A DNA stretch of 64,000 nucleotides from Hirsutella rhossiliensis (GCF_020360975.1 NW_025408695.1:1-64000), one strand, 5' to 3'; positions 1-10,958 are shown, counted from the stretch's first letter. The notes: generated by a model not told the origin, from the letters alone. Made by a program: numbers and translations.

Positions 1-81
1 CTTTGCAAGTCTGGCCGGGAGCGGCATGAATCCTCCTTCCACTGATGCAAGGGTGCTGGAAAGAGGTCGAGGCCCAAGGGT

Positions 82-249
82 TGTAAGGGCTACGCCCCGA
101 TGTGTAGATCTGGCATGGCCAGACTGGTCACGTGCGAGCGCCACGGACACGACTCCTAAAGGGCGATGTAGACACGTCTCCCCTTTACACTTTTGTAGCT
201 CAATTTACATCAATTACGCCCAGCACCTGTGCCAACAGTGCTGACCCCG
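82..249 (+). repeat. 5' LTR of chromovirus copy 1
   Basis: It begins TGTAAGGGCTACG and matches the LTR at 36,476-36,652 (reverse strand) and the 3' LTR of this element at 8380-8917. The last bases of the family LTR (GTAACA) are not present at the junction near 249, so the LTR/leader boundary is altered or a few bases are lost. Confidence 0.85.
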
Positions 250-274
250 CATATTGAGCTACCAGTTAACAAAA

Positions 275-361
275 GACAGGACAGACAGCAGGACAGACAG
301 CAGGACAGACAGCAGGACAGACAGCAGGACAGACAGCAGGACAGTCAGCAGGACAGACAGC
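275..361 (+). repeat. 12-bp minisatellite in the gypsy leader
   Basis: About seven tandem copies of a 12-base unit (GGACAGACAGCA, with one T variant) lie between the 5' LTR and gag. The unit length is a multiple of three, so it reads as repeated residues in every frame. It is probably untranslated leader. Confidence 0.9.
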
Positions 362-502
362 AAGACAGGCGATAGGCTAAACGACGAGACGGACGATCGA
401 TCGGACGACGAGACGGACGAACAAGATGGAGGACAATAGTAGTTATGCAGGGCACCGCGACCGGCGGCGCAACGAGCCGATGGAGGGAAGGAGCAAGAGC
501 TC

Positions 503-1710
503 TTGCAGATCTTATCTGGGATCGCGGAGACGAAGAACTGCGGAAGATGTTCACCGGGCTGGGCTAGCAGCGCCACCGTTGACACAGCCCGGGGTGCTCA
601 GTACCCGGCGATCTTACCCGTCGAACGGAGGCCGGAAGCAGCCCAGGAAATGGACCGTGGCAAGAAGCGCAAGCCGATGACTTGGCCGAAGTGGAACGGT
701 CAACCCGAGTCCTTCCACTTCTACCTCGACCGTCTGGTATTTAAGTACAATACCGACGAAGAGGAGGGCCTAAACGGCAATAACAACGTCGTGTGGTACG
801 AGATCCTGCAGACCTTGCCGGATCAGATGATGAGGAGAGTCTAGGTTTTGGAGGCAAGAGAGCGCGGAAAACCCCAGACCCCGGAAATTCTTCTCGCACC
901 TAGCCCAGACGTTCGGCAGCGTGCAGCAGACAGAGAGGGCGCAGGACAGGCTGCGCACCCTCATTCAACGAGACAGCCAAGAGTTTGGGAAGTTCCTCCC
1001 TGAATTCGAGGAAACATTGACCAAAGCGGGCGGCGCGAGCTGGGATAATGCTTCCAAGCTCGCATGGCTACGGAACTCGATCTCTCCTGCTCTCCGTGAG
1101 CAACTGGTCCAGTTATCATGCCGAAGGACTACAACGAGTACATCAACGTCTACACCCGATTGCTTGGGCGTTCGAGCACACCGCGAAGTTTAAGGCGTTG
1201 CAGAGGAAGCAGGGCTCCCGCGGGCAACGTGACCAAGGGCGGGCATCAGGCATCGGCAACATCCAGGTCGCCGGTAACGACAACACGGCACCGTCAGCAA
1301 CGTTACCCGCCGAGCAGAACGCACGTGACGCACGCGACCATGACGGCGACGTAATAATGGCGGTTACACGCACTCCAGGGGCAGGGTCAGAGAGGACGGG
1401 CGAACGGCCGGGGTCAAGTGGAACGAGCAAGACGGTTCGCTTCCAGCCTAGGTCAGGACGGAAGCAACGGGCGAGGTGGGTATCCGAGGACGAACGGAAT
1501 AAACGCCGTGACGAGGGTCGTTGTCTCGCTGCGGCGACAACACCCATTTCATTGCGCTTGCCCCTACTCGCCAGGACAGGACCCTAGCCGGTCGAGGGAT
1601 GTAAAGTCCGCACCGCTAGGATCATGCCCTTGCTGGAAGATGATGGTAACGACTCTAGTGAGGAAGAGTCAGGACTTAGCGAGACCCCATCCCTCTCGAA
1701 ATGCGTAGCC
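503..1710 (+). pseudogene. gag: gypsy gag (capsid and CCHC knuckle), frameshifted
   Basis: Gag-like reading runs through three frames. About 503-844 contains the block beginning WPKWNGQPESFHFYLD. About 921-1130 contains the helical FGKFLPEFEETL...WLRNSISPALREQL block typical of the Retrotrans_gag family. A basic, Arg-rich stretch follows. Near 1510-1560 the residues of a CX2CX4HX4C zinc knuckle are visible but split between two frames, so the nucleocapsid motif is present and interrupted by a small deletion. An in-frame stop at 842 and at least two further shifts show the copy as read cannot make a full Gag. Capsid protein packages the element RNA. Confidence 0.75.
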
Positions 1711-1893
1711 TCGAAACAAAGACGGGTCTCAGGCCAAGAACGGAGCAGTGGCAAAAGAGAGAGAGTTCTCAGGAAAAATGGAAGTTGGTCCTACAATAAT
1801 TCGAAGCATTATCAATAGGACCAATCTCTTCTCCTCACTCGTAGACGAGGATGCCAGTGCTACGCCGCGGTTGACGAAGAAGTCGTCGAGAAG

Positions 1894-3783
1894 TTGGAAG
1901 TTCCTATAGTGGAAATAGCACCGCGAGCTATTACAGGAGCATCAGGGGCAATGGAAGGAGCAACGATTAGGGGCCTCATGGCTATCAATGGAGGTCAACG
2001 GCCACATACAGACGATCTGTGCCTGCGTGGTGCCCCCGATTGGAATTCCAATCCTAGGAAAACCTGGTTATGCCACACAAAGTCGTACTCAGTGCCCGAG
2101 AAACGACTATGGCATGAACCTACACAAGACTGGGTAGATCACCTCGGGGAAGGAGAATATTCTGCGAAGCCAAGGAGTTCGAAGAAGCAAAGCACGTACT
2201 AGCCAGTACCTTTGTGGGTTACTTTGAAAGGATCCGCAAGCAGGAAGGAAGAGGGCAGCTGCCACGGCGATTTTCGCTATCAGCATGAAGGATATCGAAG
2301 GGCGTTATCACCAAAGAAACCCATGTCAGAAGCAGGCTACGCCGAACGATACCCCAGCGGTTCCACGATTTACTGCCTCTATTTATGAAGAAGGCTGATA
2401 AGCTGAATCCTCATAAGCCAGGCATAGACCACGAAATCAGAATCAAGGAGGACCCGAATGGCCAGCAGTTACCACTACCGTATGGAGCACTATACGGTAT
2501 GTCACGAGGAACTCCTGGTTCTTAAGAAGACTCTACGAGACCTAGTGGATAAAGGATTTATCCGTGCAAGCAGTTCAGAAGCAGCAGCTCCAGTCCTGTT
2601 TGTGAAACCAGGTGGCGGGCTGCGATTCTGTTGTGACTACAGCGTTGAACGCAATCACTAAGTCGGACCGTTACCTTCCTCTAATAGGGGACACACTTCG
2701 CAACCTAAAAGATGCGAAGTGGTTCTGAGTCGACGTGGTACAAGCGTTCCATAAAGTACGGGTTGCAGAAGGAGACGAGTGGAAGACAGCGTTCACGCAG
2801 TACGGTCTCTTCGAATGGATGGTTACCCGTTCGGGCTAAGTGGCGCGCCAGCAACCTTCCAGCGGTATATTAACGGTATCCTACGAGACTACCTCGACGA
2901 GTTCGCCTCTGCTTATATGGACGATATACTTATCTATTCGAGCGGGAGCAGAAGACCATTTCCGGAAGGTACGGTTAGTTTTAGAACGCCTCGCCGAGCA
3001 TGGACTACACCTAGACCGGAGAAATGCGAATTTGAAGTCAAGCGGATTAAGTACCTAGGATTCATTATTCACGCAGGAATTGGCATTCAGGCAGATCCCG
3101 ACAAGATACGAGCAATAGTCGAGTGAGCGGTCCCGTTACCCAGAAGGGGTTGCGCAGTTTTCTAGGATTCGTTAACTACTACCGGATATTTATACCGCAA
3201 GCCTCGGAAATAACTGCACCCCTAACAGCACTAACAGGAAGGGGACTAAGTTCAAGTGGACGGACGAGCACGATATGGCGTTCCAGACACTAAAGACGCT
3301 GTTACGAACGCCCTATTCTTACTCAATGGGATTTCGAGCCAACCTTCGTAGAAGCAGACTGTAGCGGCTGGGCGCTTGGGGCACCTTACGCAGGAAGTCG
3401 ACGGACAACGCAAGCCAGTAGCGTTCCACTCGCAGAAGCTATCACCGGCTGAGCGCAACTACCCAATCCATGATGAAATGCTCGCTATTATTCGTTGTCT
3501 CGAACAATGGTCAGCCGAGCTACGAAGCTGTGATAACTTCGTTATCCTTACCGACCATAAGAACCTCGAGTATTTCATGACGCGCCAACAGCTCTCGGAA
3601 AGGCAGGCACGTTGGGCTGAATATCTCTCGCGTTTTAACTTCCAGCTCCAGTACCGTCCGGGACGAAGCAGTGGTGCCAGACGCTCTCTCGCCGCGAACA
3701 GGACCGACCAAACGAAGCGGATCACGAAGCACGAGATATGCAGCTTATTCCAGAAGCAGCCCTACGTACCTACGTCGGAGTAA
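1894..3783 (+). pseudogene. pol: gypsy pol: protease, reverse transcriptase and RNase H, frameshifted
   Basis: The protease region is weak (about 1894-2200). Reverse transcriptase is clear. About 2480-2660 carries [23 protein letters not shown], and 2779-3120 carries PFGLSGAPATFQRYI and the catalytic box AYMDDILIY, with YMDD codons at 2914-2925. The RT connection and RNase H follow at 3376-3720, with GHLTQEVDGQRKPVAFHSQKL, LTDHKNLEYF and RQARWAEYLSRF. Several one-base shifts and stops separate these blocks. Domain order and sequence are those of Ty3/gypsy. It would copy element RNA into DNA in cytoplasmic particles if intact. Confidence 0.85.
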
Positions 3784-3959
3784 CGTCGACTCAAGCGTGA
3801 GAAGGCGAAGAAGAACACGATTTTCCACGACCCAGAGCTACAACAATTATGGCAGCAAACGGCAAACCAGGATCCAGTCTTTACAAGCGTTTATAACGCG
3901 GTACGAAACGGATCTCGGTCCCTCGACCCCAAGCTTAAGCTGAAGGTACAAGTCGCCGA

Positions 3960-4840
3960 GTGCTATTGATCCTCGGGGGCACCTACGACTACGTGGCCGC
4001 TTATGGGTGCCAGGCGCACCGATCACGACAGAAGCAGCAGCCAAGGCAGCACCGCTAGAGCAGGAGTCGCTAAACGAATTACGGGCTCCTTAATCCAGAA
4101 GGTTCATGACTCCCATGTAGTGGGCCACCCGGGACGAAGGGACGATAGAAGCCGTATCCAGGGACTTCTACTGGCCGCTAATGCAACAGCATATCCGACG
4201 TTTCTTGCGTAACTGCGATGTCTGCGGCCGTACGAAGATATGGCGCGAGCATAAAGGGTCTCGCCAGACCGCTACCCGTACCGGACCGCTTCTTCCGCCA
4301 GATACAGATGGACTTTATTACGGACCTCCCCCTTGCGAACGGTAACCGCTGCCTCTGGGTTATCAAGGACCGGCTAAGTAAGGAAGTTATACTCGAACCG
4401 ATGCCAACGATGGAAGCGGAAGCATGTGCAGAGCGTTTTCTATGGTGCTTCGCCCGCTACCACTGGTGGCCCGACGCTATAACGAGCGATAGGGGCTCCG
4501 AATTGGGTAGGCCGCTTTTGGAGGCACATGTGCAAGTTACTGGGGATCGACCAGCAGCTAAGCACGGCGTACCACCCCAAACCGACGGAGGCCCTGAGAG
4601 GATGAACCAAGAAGTACAGGCATACCTCCGCGCCGTGATTAACCAGAACCAGAACGACTGGATAAGTGGGTTCCCGCGGCTCAGATGGCGTTAAACGGTC
4701 GGGTCAATACCTCTATAGGGATGTCCCCATTCTTCGCTATACACGGCTATGAGCCGAAGTCACAGTTCCCCTCGTTACGGAAGCATATGCGGAAGAGTAT
4801 CCTCAGCATTCGCCAGAAACCAGGGCAAAAAATTTGTTAC
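3960..4840 (+). pseudogene. gypsy integrase, N-terminal and catalytic part
   Basis: The zinc-binding region ends with RFLRNCDVCGRTKIWREHKG (about 4195-4255). The DDE core follows: QMDFITDLP near 4305, ITSDRGS near 4480 and PERMNQE near 4600, giving the D,D,E acidic residues in order. Frameshifts occur near 4255 and 4500. The coding sequence then runs into the hAT at 4841 and resumes at 7604. The related copy at 36,661-38,310 reads across this point without interruption. Confidence 0.82.
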
Positions 4841-5000
4841 CAGTGTTGCTAATAATATAAACAATACGTATATTGGCAATATGGACCCCTCGCAATATTA
4901 TTGTATTGTCAAGAGGTGCGTATTGTATTGCGCAATATGGCATTGGTCCATATTGTATTGTGCCAGTGACCAAATATATTGCCAGTAAAACAATATATCC
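4841..5000. repeat. subterminal AT-rich repeats of hAT 1, left end
   Basis: Just inside the left TIR there are many copies of short motifs such as TATTGTATTG, CAATATGG and ATATTGCCAGTA in both orientations. A matching cluster lies at 7440-7595 inside the right end. Such clusters are known transposase binding regions in hAT elements; that role here is inferred. Confidence 0.7.
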
Positions 5001-5059
5001 CGTATATCCCACGTGACCCTCATTATTCAACCGTCGTTGCTGAAATATCGTCACCCTGA

Positions 5060-7178
5060 AAATCCTGTATCCCAAACCATGACTTCAAGCACTCCAATGC
5101 CTGAATTACATCACTCCCAAGTCGATTTCGACGGTCTGTGATGGTTATTTTTGCCCAGAGAAGAGTCTTTCGGGCTCAGCAGACATTGCGGGAATTGACA
5201 GTATATCCACCGCCATTTGCTCAGGTATGGGTAGTTCTTTTGCTGTGTTTCCTCCAGCCACCATGCGAGGCGCTTGTGAACCCATAAACCCGTTCAGACT
5301 TACAATATCGCTCGTACTCGTCTGTGATAAGTGCTGGTTGTAGGTGCTTGTTTCTCCAATTCAAGAACTCGTTCGTGGTCGTCAACGGAACCTCAGATAG
5401 AGAAGGCGGCTCCACAGGTTTATAATCATCCCACAGTGTCTCCATCAGCTTCTTTGACGAGTCAGCCCTCCTTCTTCCAGTTTTCGTGTATGTAGTGCCA
5501 TTTATGCGAAGGGTGAAGCACAATCGCAGCGACGTAGGCAGGCGATTCGTCAGTAAGACAATAGTACTTATCCATCTTCGCCCAGCCAGGTTATACATTG
5601 GTGCCATAATCGGATCGTCGATATGTGCCTCTTTTCCTGCTTCGAATTGCGCCAATACGAAGTCCATAGAAGAACATTGTCAAGAGTTGCAAACGATGAC
5701 TCAAGGGCCTTTGTCGTCATTTTAAGCTTCTCCAAGAAAGACTTGATCTTCTCGAGGATGACCCACTCCTCGGGAGAGCTCGTCTCCGGCACAATCTCCT
5801 TCCACCCATTTGTTGAAATATCCTCGACTGCGCCTCTAAGATGCAAGGCCGCTCGTAGCATGGTGTACCACGAACTCCACCTCGTGTCATTATCTCGCGC
5901 AAGCTTGCGATTATGGCTGATGGCCAGAAACTTTTGGCGACGCTGAACACTACTTTGGACGAAAACCACGAAGTTGTGGAGCTTGCCAAGGGGACCCTTT
6001 TCCGCCACGCCTCGATCTCTTTTAGTGTCACATTATGCCCATCACGTTCGTCGTCTTTGAGCTTCTCATTATCGGTAACGAAGAGCTTTGGCGGCAAGGT
6101 TGATAATGTGACCTTGGCAGCTGAGTCGGTGAGATTTGGGATCGTATCGAATGTCATATCGACGTAGAAGGCCTGTAAATGTTAGGGCCAGTCAGAAAAA
6201 CAGTGCGCCGTACTTACCAAGGGAAAGAGATCTCATCATTGTATCGTTATTGCCTGCATTGTCCATCACAAAATATCCAAGGTTGGAAGCAAACCCCAGT
6301 CATCAACCACTTCAAAATTGCCCTTGCCAGGTGATATCCGTCGTGCTCACTGTCGATGTCTTTCAAAGCCAAGACATGGTGTTCCAACTGACTGTCTTCT
6401 GCAACGTAATGAGCAACTACGCCTAAGATGGCCAAAGAGTTGGGGGAAGTCCATAGGTCGCAGCTGATATGAATTTTTGACTTTGCTGACTGGATGCGCT
6501 GCTTGACCTTCTCCTTCTGACCTTCGTACTGCCGCATAATCCATTTCTTGATGGTCTCGTGTGTATCTGGAAGCCAAGTATCGATATCGGCGTTGAGGTA
6601 GGCTAAGAATGCTCGGAATTCTGGGCATTCCACAAGCCTAAATGGGAGAGAACAGGACGTAATAAACCTTACGTATAAAGCTTCGAGCTGGTCTGGGTCG
6701 ATCGAGTCTCCGGATTGATCGTTGAGCCGACGGCGTTTTCGGGGATGTTCTTTGGCCGTAACACGAGCTATCTCGAGAATAGTTCGTATATTCGTGACTT
6801 TGGCAGTTCGTGGCGCGCCTTTTGGAGGCCGTGACCGTCAGGAGGAGGATCCGTAAGGTGCTTGGCTGGGGCCGCAGTTCCACCGGAACAGCAATACGTT
6901 TTGTCACAGTGTTTGCAGCGCCATTCTTCTTTTCCGGTCCGCTGATTGTAGTATTTCGTCTCTATGTCCTCGTCTGGCATATGAGAAAAGACCCATGATG
7001 TTCTTGGCTTGGCCGAAGGGTTTATGGAGGCCGTGCGAGGTTGCGACGATTGGCATTCAGTGGTTTGGGTCTCATCTGGATCATGCAACCGTGGGCTGGA
7101 AATCTCCGAGTATTCGTCTGATATTGACGAATCCCGTCGCGGCGATGTTTGAACAAAAGGCAGGCGTTGTTGAGGCAT
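5060..7178 (-). pseudogene. hAT transposase 1, broken
   Basis: Reading on the minus strand in several frames. The N-terminus (7178-6768) has a BED-type zinc finger (WRCKHCDKTYCC...H). At 6633-6247 the RNase H-like catalytic core includes HISCDLWTSPNSLAILG. At 6157-5568 there is a helical insertion-domain region, and 5667-5221 carries EFLNWRNKHLQP. At 5220-5060 comes the C-terminal hATC dimerisation motif, in which IPAMSAEPERLFSG can be read with interruptions. At least four frame changes are needed, so no intact enzyme is encoded as the sequence stands. The family cuts and pastes DNA with 8-bp duplications. Confidence 0.85.
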
Positions 7179-7439
7179 CGAGATTGCTTGTAAGTCCTGG
7201 GGTGGGAAAGCGGGGTTGAGGAGGAAAACAGTGTTTGGACGGCGAGCCGCTACCCTGTAGGTCTGGATTTATACATACATTTACGCGTTTCCGTGCGCCA
7301 ATAGGAAACTTTTACGTCCTGGAGGTCCGCCAGACGAAAAACAATACATAGAACATGCTTATATTTACGCGTGTTTTTGACGCGTCATCATATTGGCGCG
7401 AATTGGGAACGGAAAGGCGAATGACTACCAACCAATACA

Positions 7440-7595
7440 AACAATACAAGCCATATATTGCCAGTATGGAAGGCGCTATATTGTATCGTCACAATATGAC
7501 GGCGAGCATATTGTATTGGTACAATATGAGAAATCGCGTATTGTATTGTATATACTGCAGTATACTACTTTATTGTCATATTATTAGCAACACTG
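7440..7595. repeat. subterminal AT-rich repeats of hAT 1, right end
   Basis: Repeated ATATTGTAT/ACAATATGA motifs mirror those at the left end and stop at the right TIR. They are denser than expected from composition alone. Confidence 0.7.
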
Positions 7596-7603
7596 TTGTT
7601 ACC

Positions 7604-8376
7604 AAACTACAACAGATTACGGACCTCTGCCAAGCATCAATGGCGACAGCTACGCAGCAACAAGAACGCTTCGCTAACAGACGACGGAACGCGGCAGAAC
7701 GCTTCGAAGTAGGCGATAAGGTTTGGCTTGACTTACGGAACTACGCGTCAGAGCGACCTAAGAAGAAGTTCGACTGGCTGCACGCTAAGTATACGATAAG
7801 CAAGGTACTCGACCCGTACACGGTTGAACTAGCAGACCTCCCGGGGCTGCTATAATAGGTTCCACGTCGACCAACTCCGGAGAGCGGGGACGGACCCAAT
7901 GCCTGGTCAGCAACGCACAGACGCTCAACCCCATCTATCCAAGTAGACGGGAGGCTCACCAAGTAGTAGAGGAAATACTATGCGCTAGGTGGAAGAGAAC
8001 CGGCCGCGGCCGTAGGCGGAAGTCCTGTACGCTGGCAAGGTTGGCAAGACCCGACCTGGACCTCTTTAGACAATATGCAACAGACAGCGGCCTTGGATAA
8101 GTACGAACAGAGATACGGCCCGGCTCTCGAAAACGAGGGACCATACCAGCACCGACGAGTGGCAACGGGCACAGCCGGCCCAAATCCAGGGGCAAGTCGA
8201 AGGAATACAACCACAGCTGCAGATACAGGGCAAGAGAATACGCGGACCACTACGGGCTAGGACTAATGGCGACGCCCGTCGATAGTAACGGCACCAGACC
8301 CTATGACGACGGCCCTACGATCGTTGTGGGGACCAGGGACAGGAAAAGGGCACCAGCGCCAGAGAGGAGTAGGGGC
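7604..8376 (+). pseudogene. gypsy integrase C-terminus with chromodomain
   Basis: This continues the integrase after the hAT. ERFEVGDKVWLDLRNYASE and KFDWLHAKYTISKVLDPYTVEL are the SH3-like C-terminal fold (7700-7860). After a frameshift near 7850 a chromodomain follows at about 7945-8130, recognised by WQGWQDPTWTSLDNM and the ALDKYEQRYGP tail. A Gln-rich tail extends to about 8376. Chromodomains of chromoviruses are thought to steer integration to marked chromatin; that function is family knowledge, not shown here. Confidence 0.82.
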
Positions 8377-8379
8377 TAA

Positions 8380-8917
8380 TGTAGGGCTACGCCCGATGTG
8401 TAGATCTGGCATGGCCAGACTAGTCACGTGCGAGCGCCACGGACACGACTCCTAAAGGGAGCGATGTAGACACGTCTCCCCTTTACACTCTTTGTAGCTC
8501 AATTTACATCAATTACGCCCAGCACCTGTGCCAACAGATGTTATCTGCTGTCGAACCGAGATGCAAGCTATCTGAGAATATAGGATATGGTATTGCTATA
8601 TCAGACCAGGTACGCTCTCTAGGTGCTATTGCAAGTCGAAGTATGAAGTTGTCGGCCGACAACTGCACCCGACGCAAGAGACGAGGGTGGACGGAGGTTC
8701 GTAGAGACTATGTTCCGTGATGAGTACTACTCCGAGCTCGTGTTGGACCTGATGAATAGAATGACCTCATGGACGGAGTACTGTGAAGCACGTGCGAGCG
8801 CCACGGACACGACTCCTAAAGGGAGCGATGTAGACACGTCTCCCCTTTACACTCTTTGTAGCTCAATTTACATCAATTACGCCCAGCACCTGTGCCAACA
8901 GTGCTGACCCCGTAACA
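8380..8917 (+). repeat. composite 3' LTR with duplicated segment and 252-bp insert
   Basis: 8380-8536 is LTR positions 1 to about 159. Then come 252 bp (8537-8788) not found in the other LTR copies, then LTR positions 49-177 again (8789-8917) ending GTAACA. LTR positions 49-159 are thus present twice. The insert holds a perfect 18-bp palindrome at 8647-8664 (AGTTGTCGGCCGACAACT). The target duplication AGGGT follows directly at 8918. Confidence 0.85.
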
Positions 8918-8922
8918 AGGGT

Positions 8923-9714
8923 AAAGAGACGAGGGCGCTCGCGATGCCCCCGTTGAGACCCTCCTTGAGGCGGCGGCCGCGGCGGCTCGTGATATTCGAA
9001 GGCGGAGGGTAGCCGCCGCATAAGTTGGGTGGCAGACTCTGAGCGCCGGAAAGTCTGCGGCTGCTGGTATGAGGTCGGCTGTGTAGGCTTTTGACGGATC
9101 ACGATGTCGGCTTGTGGCGTTGACGTTGCTTGTGGTGTTGACACCGGCCACGAAGCTATAGCCGGCCCAATGCCAAGGTAGTTGCCAATAGCCCTGCCGC
9201 GAAAGCACTGTCTGCAAGACTGGCTGCCGCTGTTGCTGTTGCCCGCGAGGCTGTGGCTGTTGCGAAGCTGGTGGGGTAGCTGCTGCTGCTGCTGCTGACG
9301 AGGCCACAGGTGTAGTTACAGCGGCTGTTGCAACGGCTGCAGTCGTGGCCACAGGTGCAAAGGCTATGGATAATGGCTCTGGCTGGTCTGCGGCGCCGGG
9401 CAATGACTCGAGGATCGCGAATTCGTCTGTATGGGTCTGTGACGGCAAGATCCTGCCGTAGAAGCCAGTGGTTGTCCCACAAGTTCAAGGGCAAGGGTCT
9501 TGTAGCTATAGCTTGCGGCTAGTCCCTCCCTTGGACCTGGAGGTACGAGGCGATAATATGCTTGCAGGGCAGCCCGTATTGGGCAGTGAAGCTAGTCCCA
9601 CATTCCCCAAGTGGCCGCTCTTGTGGTTTGAGGAGGCCGGCCGAGGCGGCTAGTGCCTGTTTCTGTACAAGCTCGAGAGACCGATATGACGCCTTCTCGA
9701 CGGCTTCCTCATTA
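8923..9714 (-). pseudogene. MULE transposase C-terminal part with SWIM zinc finger
   Basis: On the minus strand, NEEAVEKASYRSLELVQKQAL leads to the SWIM motif CGTSFTAQYGLPCKHIIA (9719-9519). This is followed by a tail with LWDNHWLLRQD and DPRVIARRRRPARA (9494-9370), typical of the end of Mutator-like and FAR1-type transposases. A long Ala/Gln/Thr-rich tail then runs toward the gypsy insertion at 8918. The N-terminal and catalytic parts of the same protein lie at 15,850-17,300, separated by the 9715-15847 insertion. Frame changes occur near 9500. Confidence 0.8.
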
Positions 9715-9824
9715 AGCAAAGCTGTAAATTTGTGCTACGAAGTGACGAAGTACACGCAGTGCGCAGATTCAGCTGTGCTTCTTTACTGAGGAAAAAGTGC
9801 GTTCCACTGTTTTGCTAGCCCAGC

Positions 9825-10060
9825 GTTTTGATTGGCCCTACTCACAATTTGCAGAACCATCATTGGTCAGATTTACCCAGAGTTTATCCGTGGGCAACGT
9901 TATGATTGGTCAGAGCTCATGTATACTGTACGCAGTAAATTTATTCACACCGTAAAGAGTGCTCCTGATTGGCCCAAAAAGTTTACCCGTGCCTTTGCCG
10001 TGGAGAGGGCACCTTTTGCCGCAACAGACGTCACACAGCGCGCGCCTTATATTAATGCAT
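9825..10060 (+). promoter_or_regulatory. CCAAT-box cluster and TATA-like promoter
   Basis: ATTGG (inverted CCAAT) occurs at 9831, 9862, 9905 and 9968, usually followed by TCAG or CCC. A CRE-like GACGTCA lies near 10,028 and TATATTAA near 10,048, about 40 bp before an ATG at 10,089. The arrangement suggests a plus-strand promoter driving the downstream genes. Confidence 0.5.
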
Positions 10061-10088
10061 TGTTGCATCTGGAGCTTGAGCTGTAGAA

Positions 10089-10256
10089 ATGCCTGCTGTT
10101 GGCAAATATGATGCTAAGAATCACGCCGCAAGAATCGCGTGGCATGCAGCGCCGCAGGCAAAGCCCGCTGCAGGCGAAATGCCGGCCGCAGGCGTGGCTC
10201 CAGGGGCCCCGCGCAGGGGAAAGTCCCAATTTACTCTTGAAAATTTCGATTCTTGA
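10089..10256 (+). CDS. small 55-residue ORF upstream of the Helitron-type gene
   Basis: The ORF starts ATG at 10,089 and stops TGA at 10,254-10,256. The product starts MPAVGKYDAKNHAARIAWHA, then is Ala/Pro/Gly-rich and ends PRRGKSQFTLENFDS. It lies directly below the CCAAT/TATA region. I do not recognise it. It may be a real small protein, a first exon, or an upstream ORF. The GCAGGC-rich middle (10,150-10,195) is internally repetitive. Confidence 0.3.
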   Translation: MPAVGKYDAKNHAARIAWHAAPQAKPAAGEMPAAGVAPGAPRRGKSQFTLENFDS

Positions 10257-10361
10257 TATCCTTTGACATTGAACTTCTTTTCGAATCCTTTGGCATTGTT
10301 TCCTTTGACGTTAGTCCTCCTTTCGAAATCTGGTAAATTAATCATCTAGAAAGTTGCCTAT

Positions 10362-10930
10362 ATGACATCTATATGCCGTCTCCGTCTCCTCCGAGGATCC
10401 TCCTCCCACTGGGGCCTTTCAGATCTACCCAATACCCTTCCCCATCGTCTTTGCATTCAATGCCACCAGTTCAAGCAAGACGATCAATTCATTCATCTGA
10501 TTGACCCGTCTAGGCGCACTAGAAAATGTCTCCCTGTCGTCAGGTTTATAATCGTGGTGTGCGTTTCTCCTTTGCCTCCTTTCCCCAATTTGTCTGCTAA
10601 TCTTCCTTCACCTAGGCTCAACGCTTAATGGCAGCTACTCGAGGCCTTTCAGCGATCCACAAACGACATGCAAGCGTGGATGTGCAGAGTCCAACGGCGC
10701 GTAGGCCTACAGCTACACAGACACCTTCAGCTCTGCCTGCTCTGCCTGTTCTGCAGCCTCGTCCTGCCCCGCCTCCGCTACGCCTACCTCCACTACAGCC
10801 TCGCACTCGGACCCCTAGGAGGTTCTTTCGTCGGGGCATTCGGCCAGAGGATAGTCCAGGCCATGCAAGGGCACACGCCCGCCAAGTTGCCATCAGTCGA
10901 CATCATCGTATAGAGACGGCAAGGCCATGA
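10362..10930 (+). pseudogene. Helitron-type protein N-terminal zinc region with a probable intron
   Basis: From the ATG at 10,362 the product includes CIQCHQFKQDDQFIHLI and RRTRKCLP. With a one-base shift near 10,534 a second CxxC partner appears, suggesting a four-cysteine zinc site. A plausible fungal intron runs from about 10,559 (GTGCGT) to 10,615 (CTAG), with a GCTAAT branch-like site at about 10,596. The frame after it continues MAATRGLSAIHKRHAS and a Pro-rich linker to 10,930. The region leads into the DUF6570-like part at 10,959. Confidence 0.45.
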
Positions 10931-10958
10931 GCCATCCGCAACGCAACGCACCTCCCAG

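Larger units (their letters stand above)
4841..7595 (-). mobile_element. hAT transposon 1, nested in the gypsy integrase
   Basis: Terminal inverted repeats CAGTGTTGCTAATAATAT (18 bp) occur at 4841 and, reversed, ending at 7595. They are flanked by TTGTTACC (4834-4841, sharing its last C with the terminus, and 7596-7603), an 8-bp duplication as expected for hAT. Comparison with the uninterrupted chromovirus copy around 37,420-37,450 shows the empty site. Length is about 2.75 kb, with the transposase on the minus strand. Confidence 0.93.
82..8917 (+). mobile_element. Ty3/gypsy chromovirus, 5' LTR to 3' LTR, interrupted by a hAT
   Basis: The element is bounded by related LTRs. The left one starts TGTAAG at 82, and the right one ends GTAACA at 8917. 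The five bases before and after are both AGGGT (77-81 and 8918-8922), a clean target duplication. The internal order is gag, protease, reverse transcriptase, RNase H, integrase and a C-terminal chromodomain, which is the chromovirus arrangement. A hAT sits in the integrase C-terminal half (4841-7595). The frames are broken many times. A 3'-end relative lies at 36,476-38,310 on the other strand and shows the uninterrupted sequence at the hAT site. The flanks look like the C-terminal tail of the surrounding MULE. Confidence 0.9.

Noticed and set aside
275..361. possible CRISPR-like array
   Set aside because: Units are directly adjacent with no spacers, in a eukaryotic retroelement leader.
259..585. 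minus-strand frame over the 12-bp repeats
   Set aside because: Ser/Val/Leu periodic product comes only from the tandem repeat.
10136..10200. GCAGGC repeats at 10,150 as a Helitron 3' end like that at 53,088
   Set aside because: Only short GCCGCAGGCAA similarity, and it lies upstream of the helicase, inside the 55-codon ORF.
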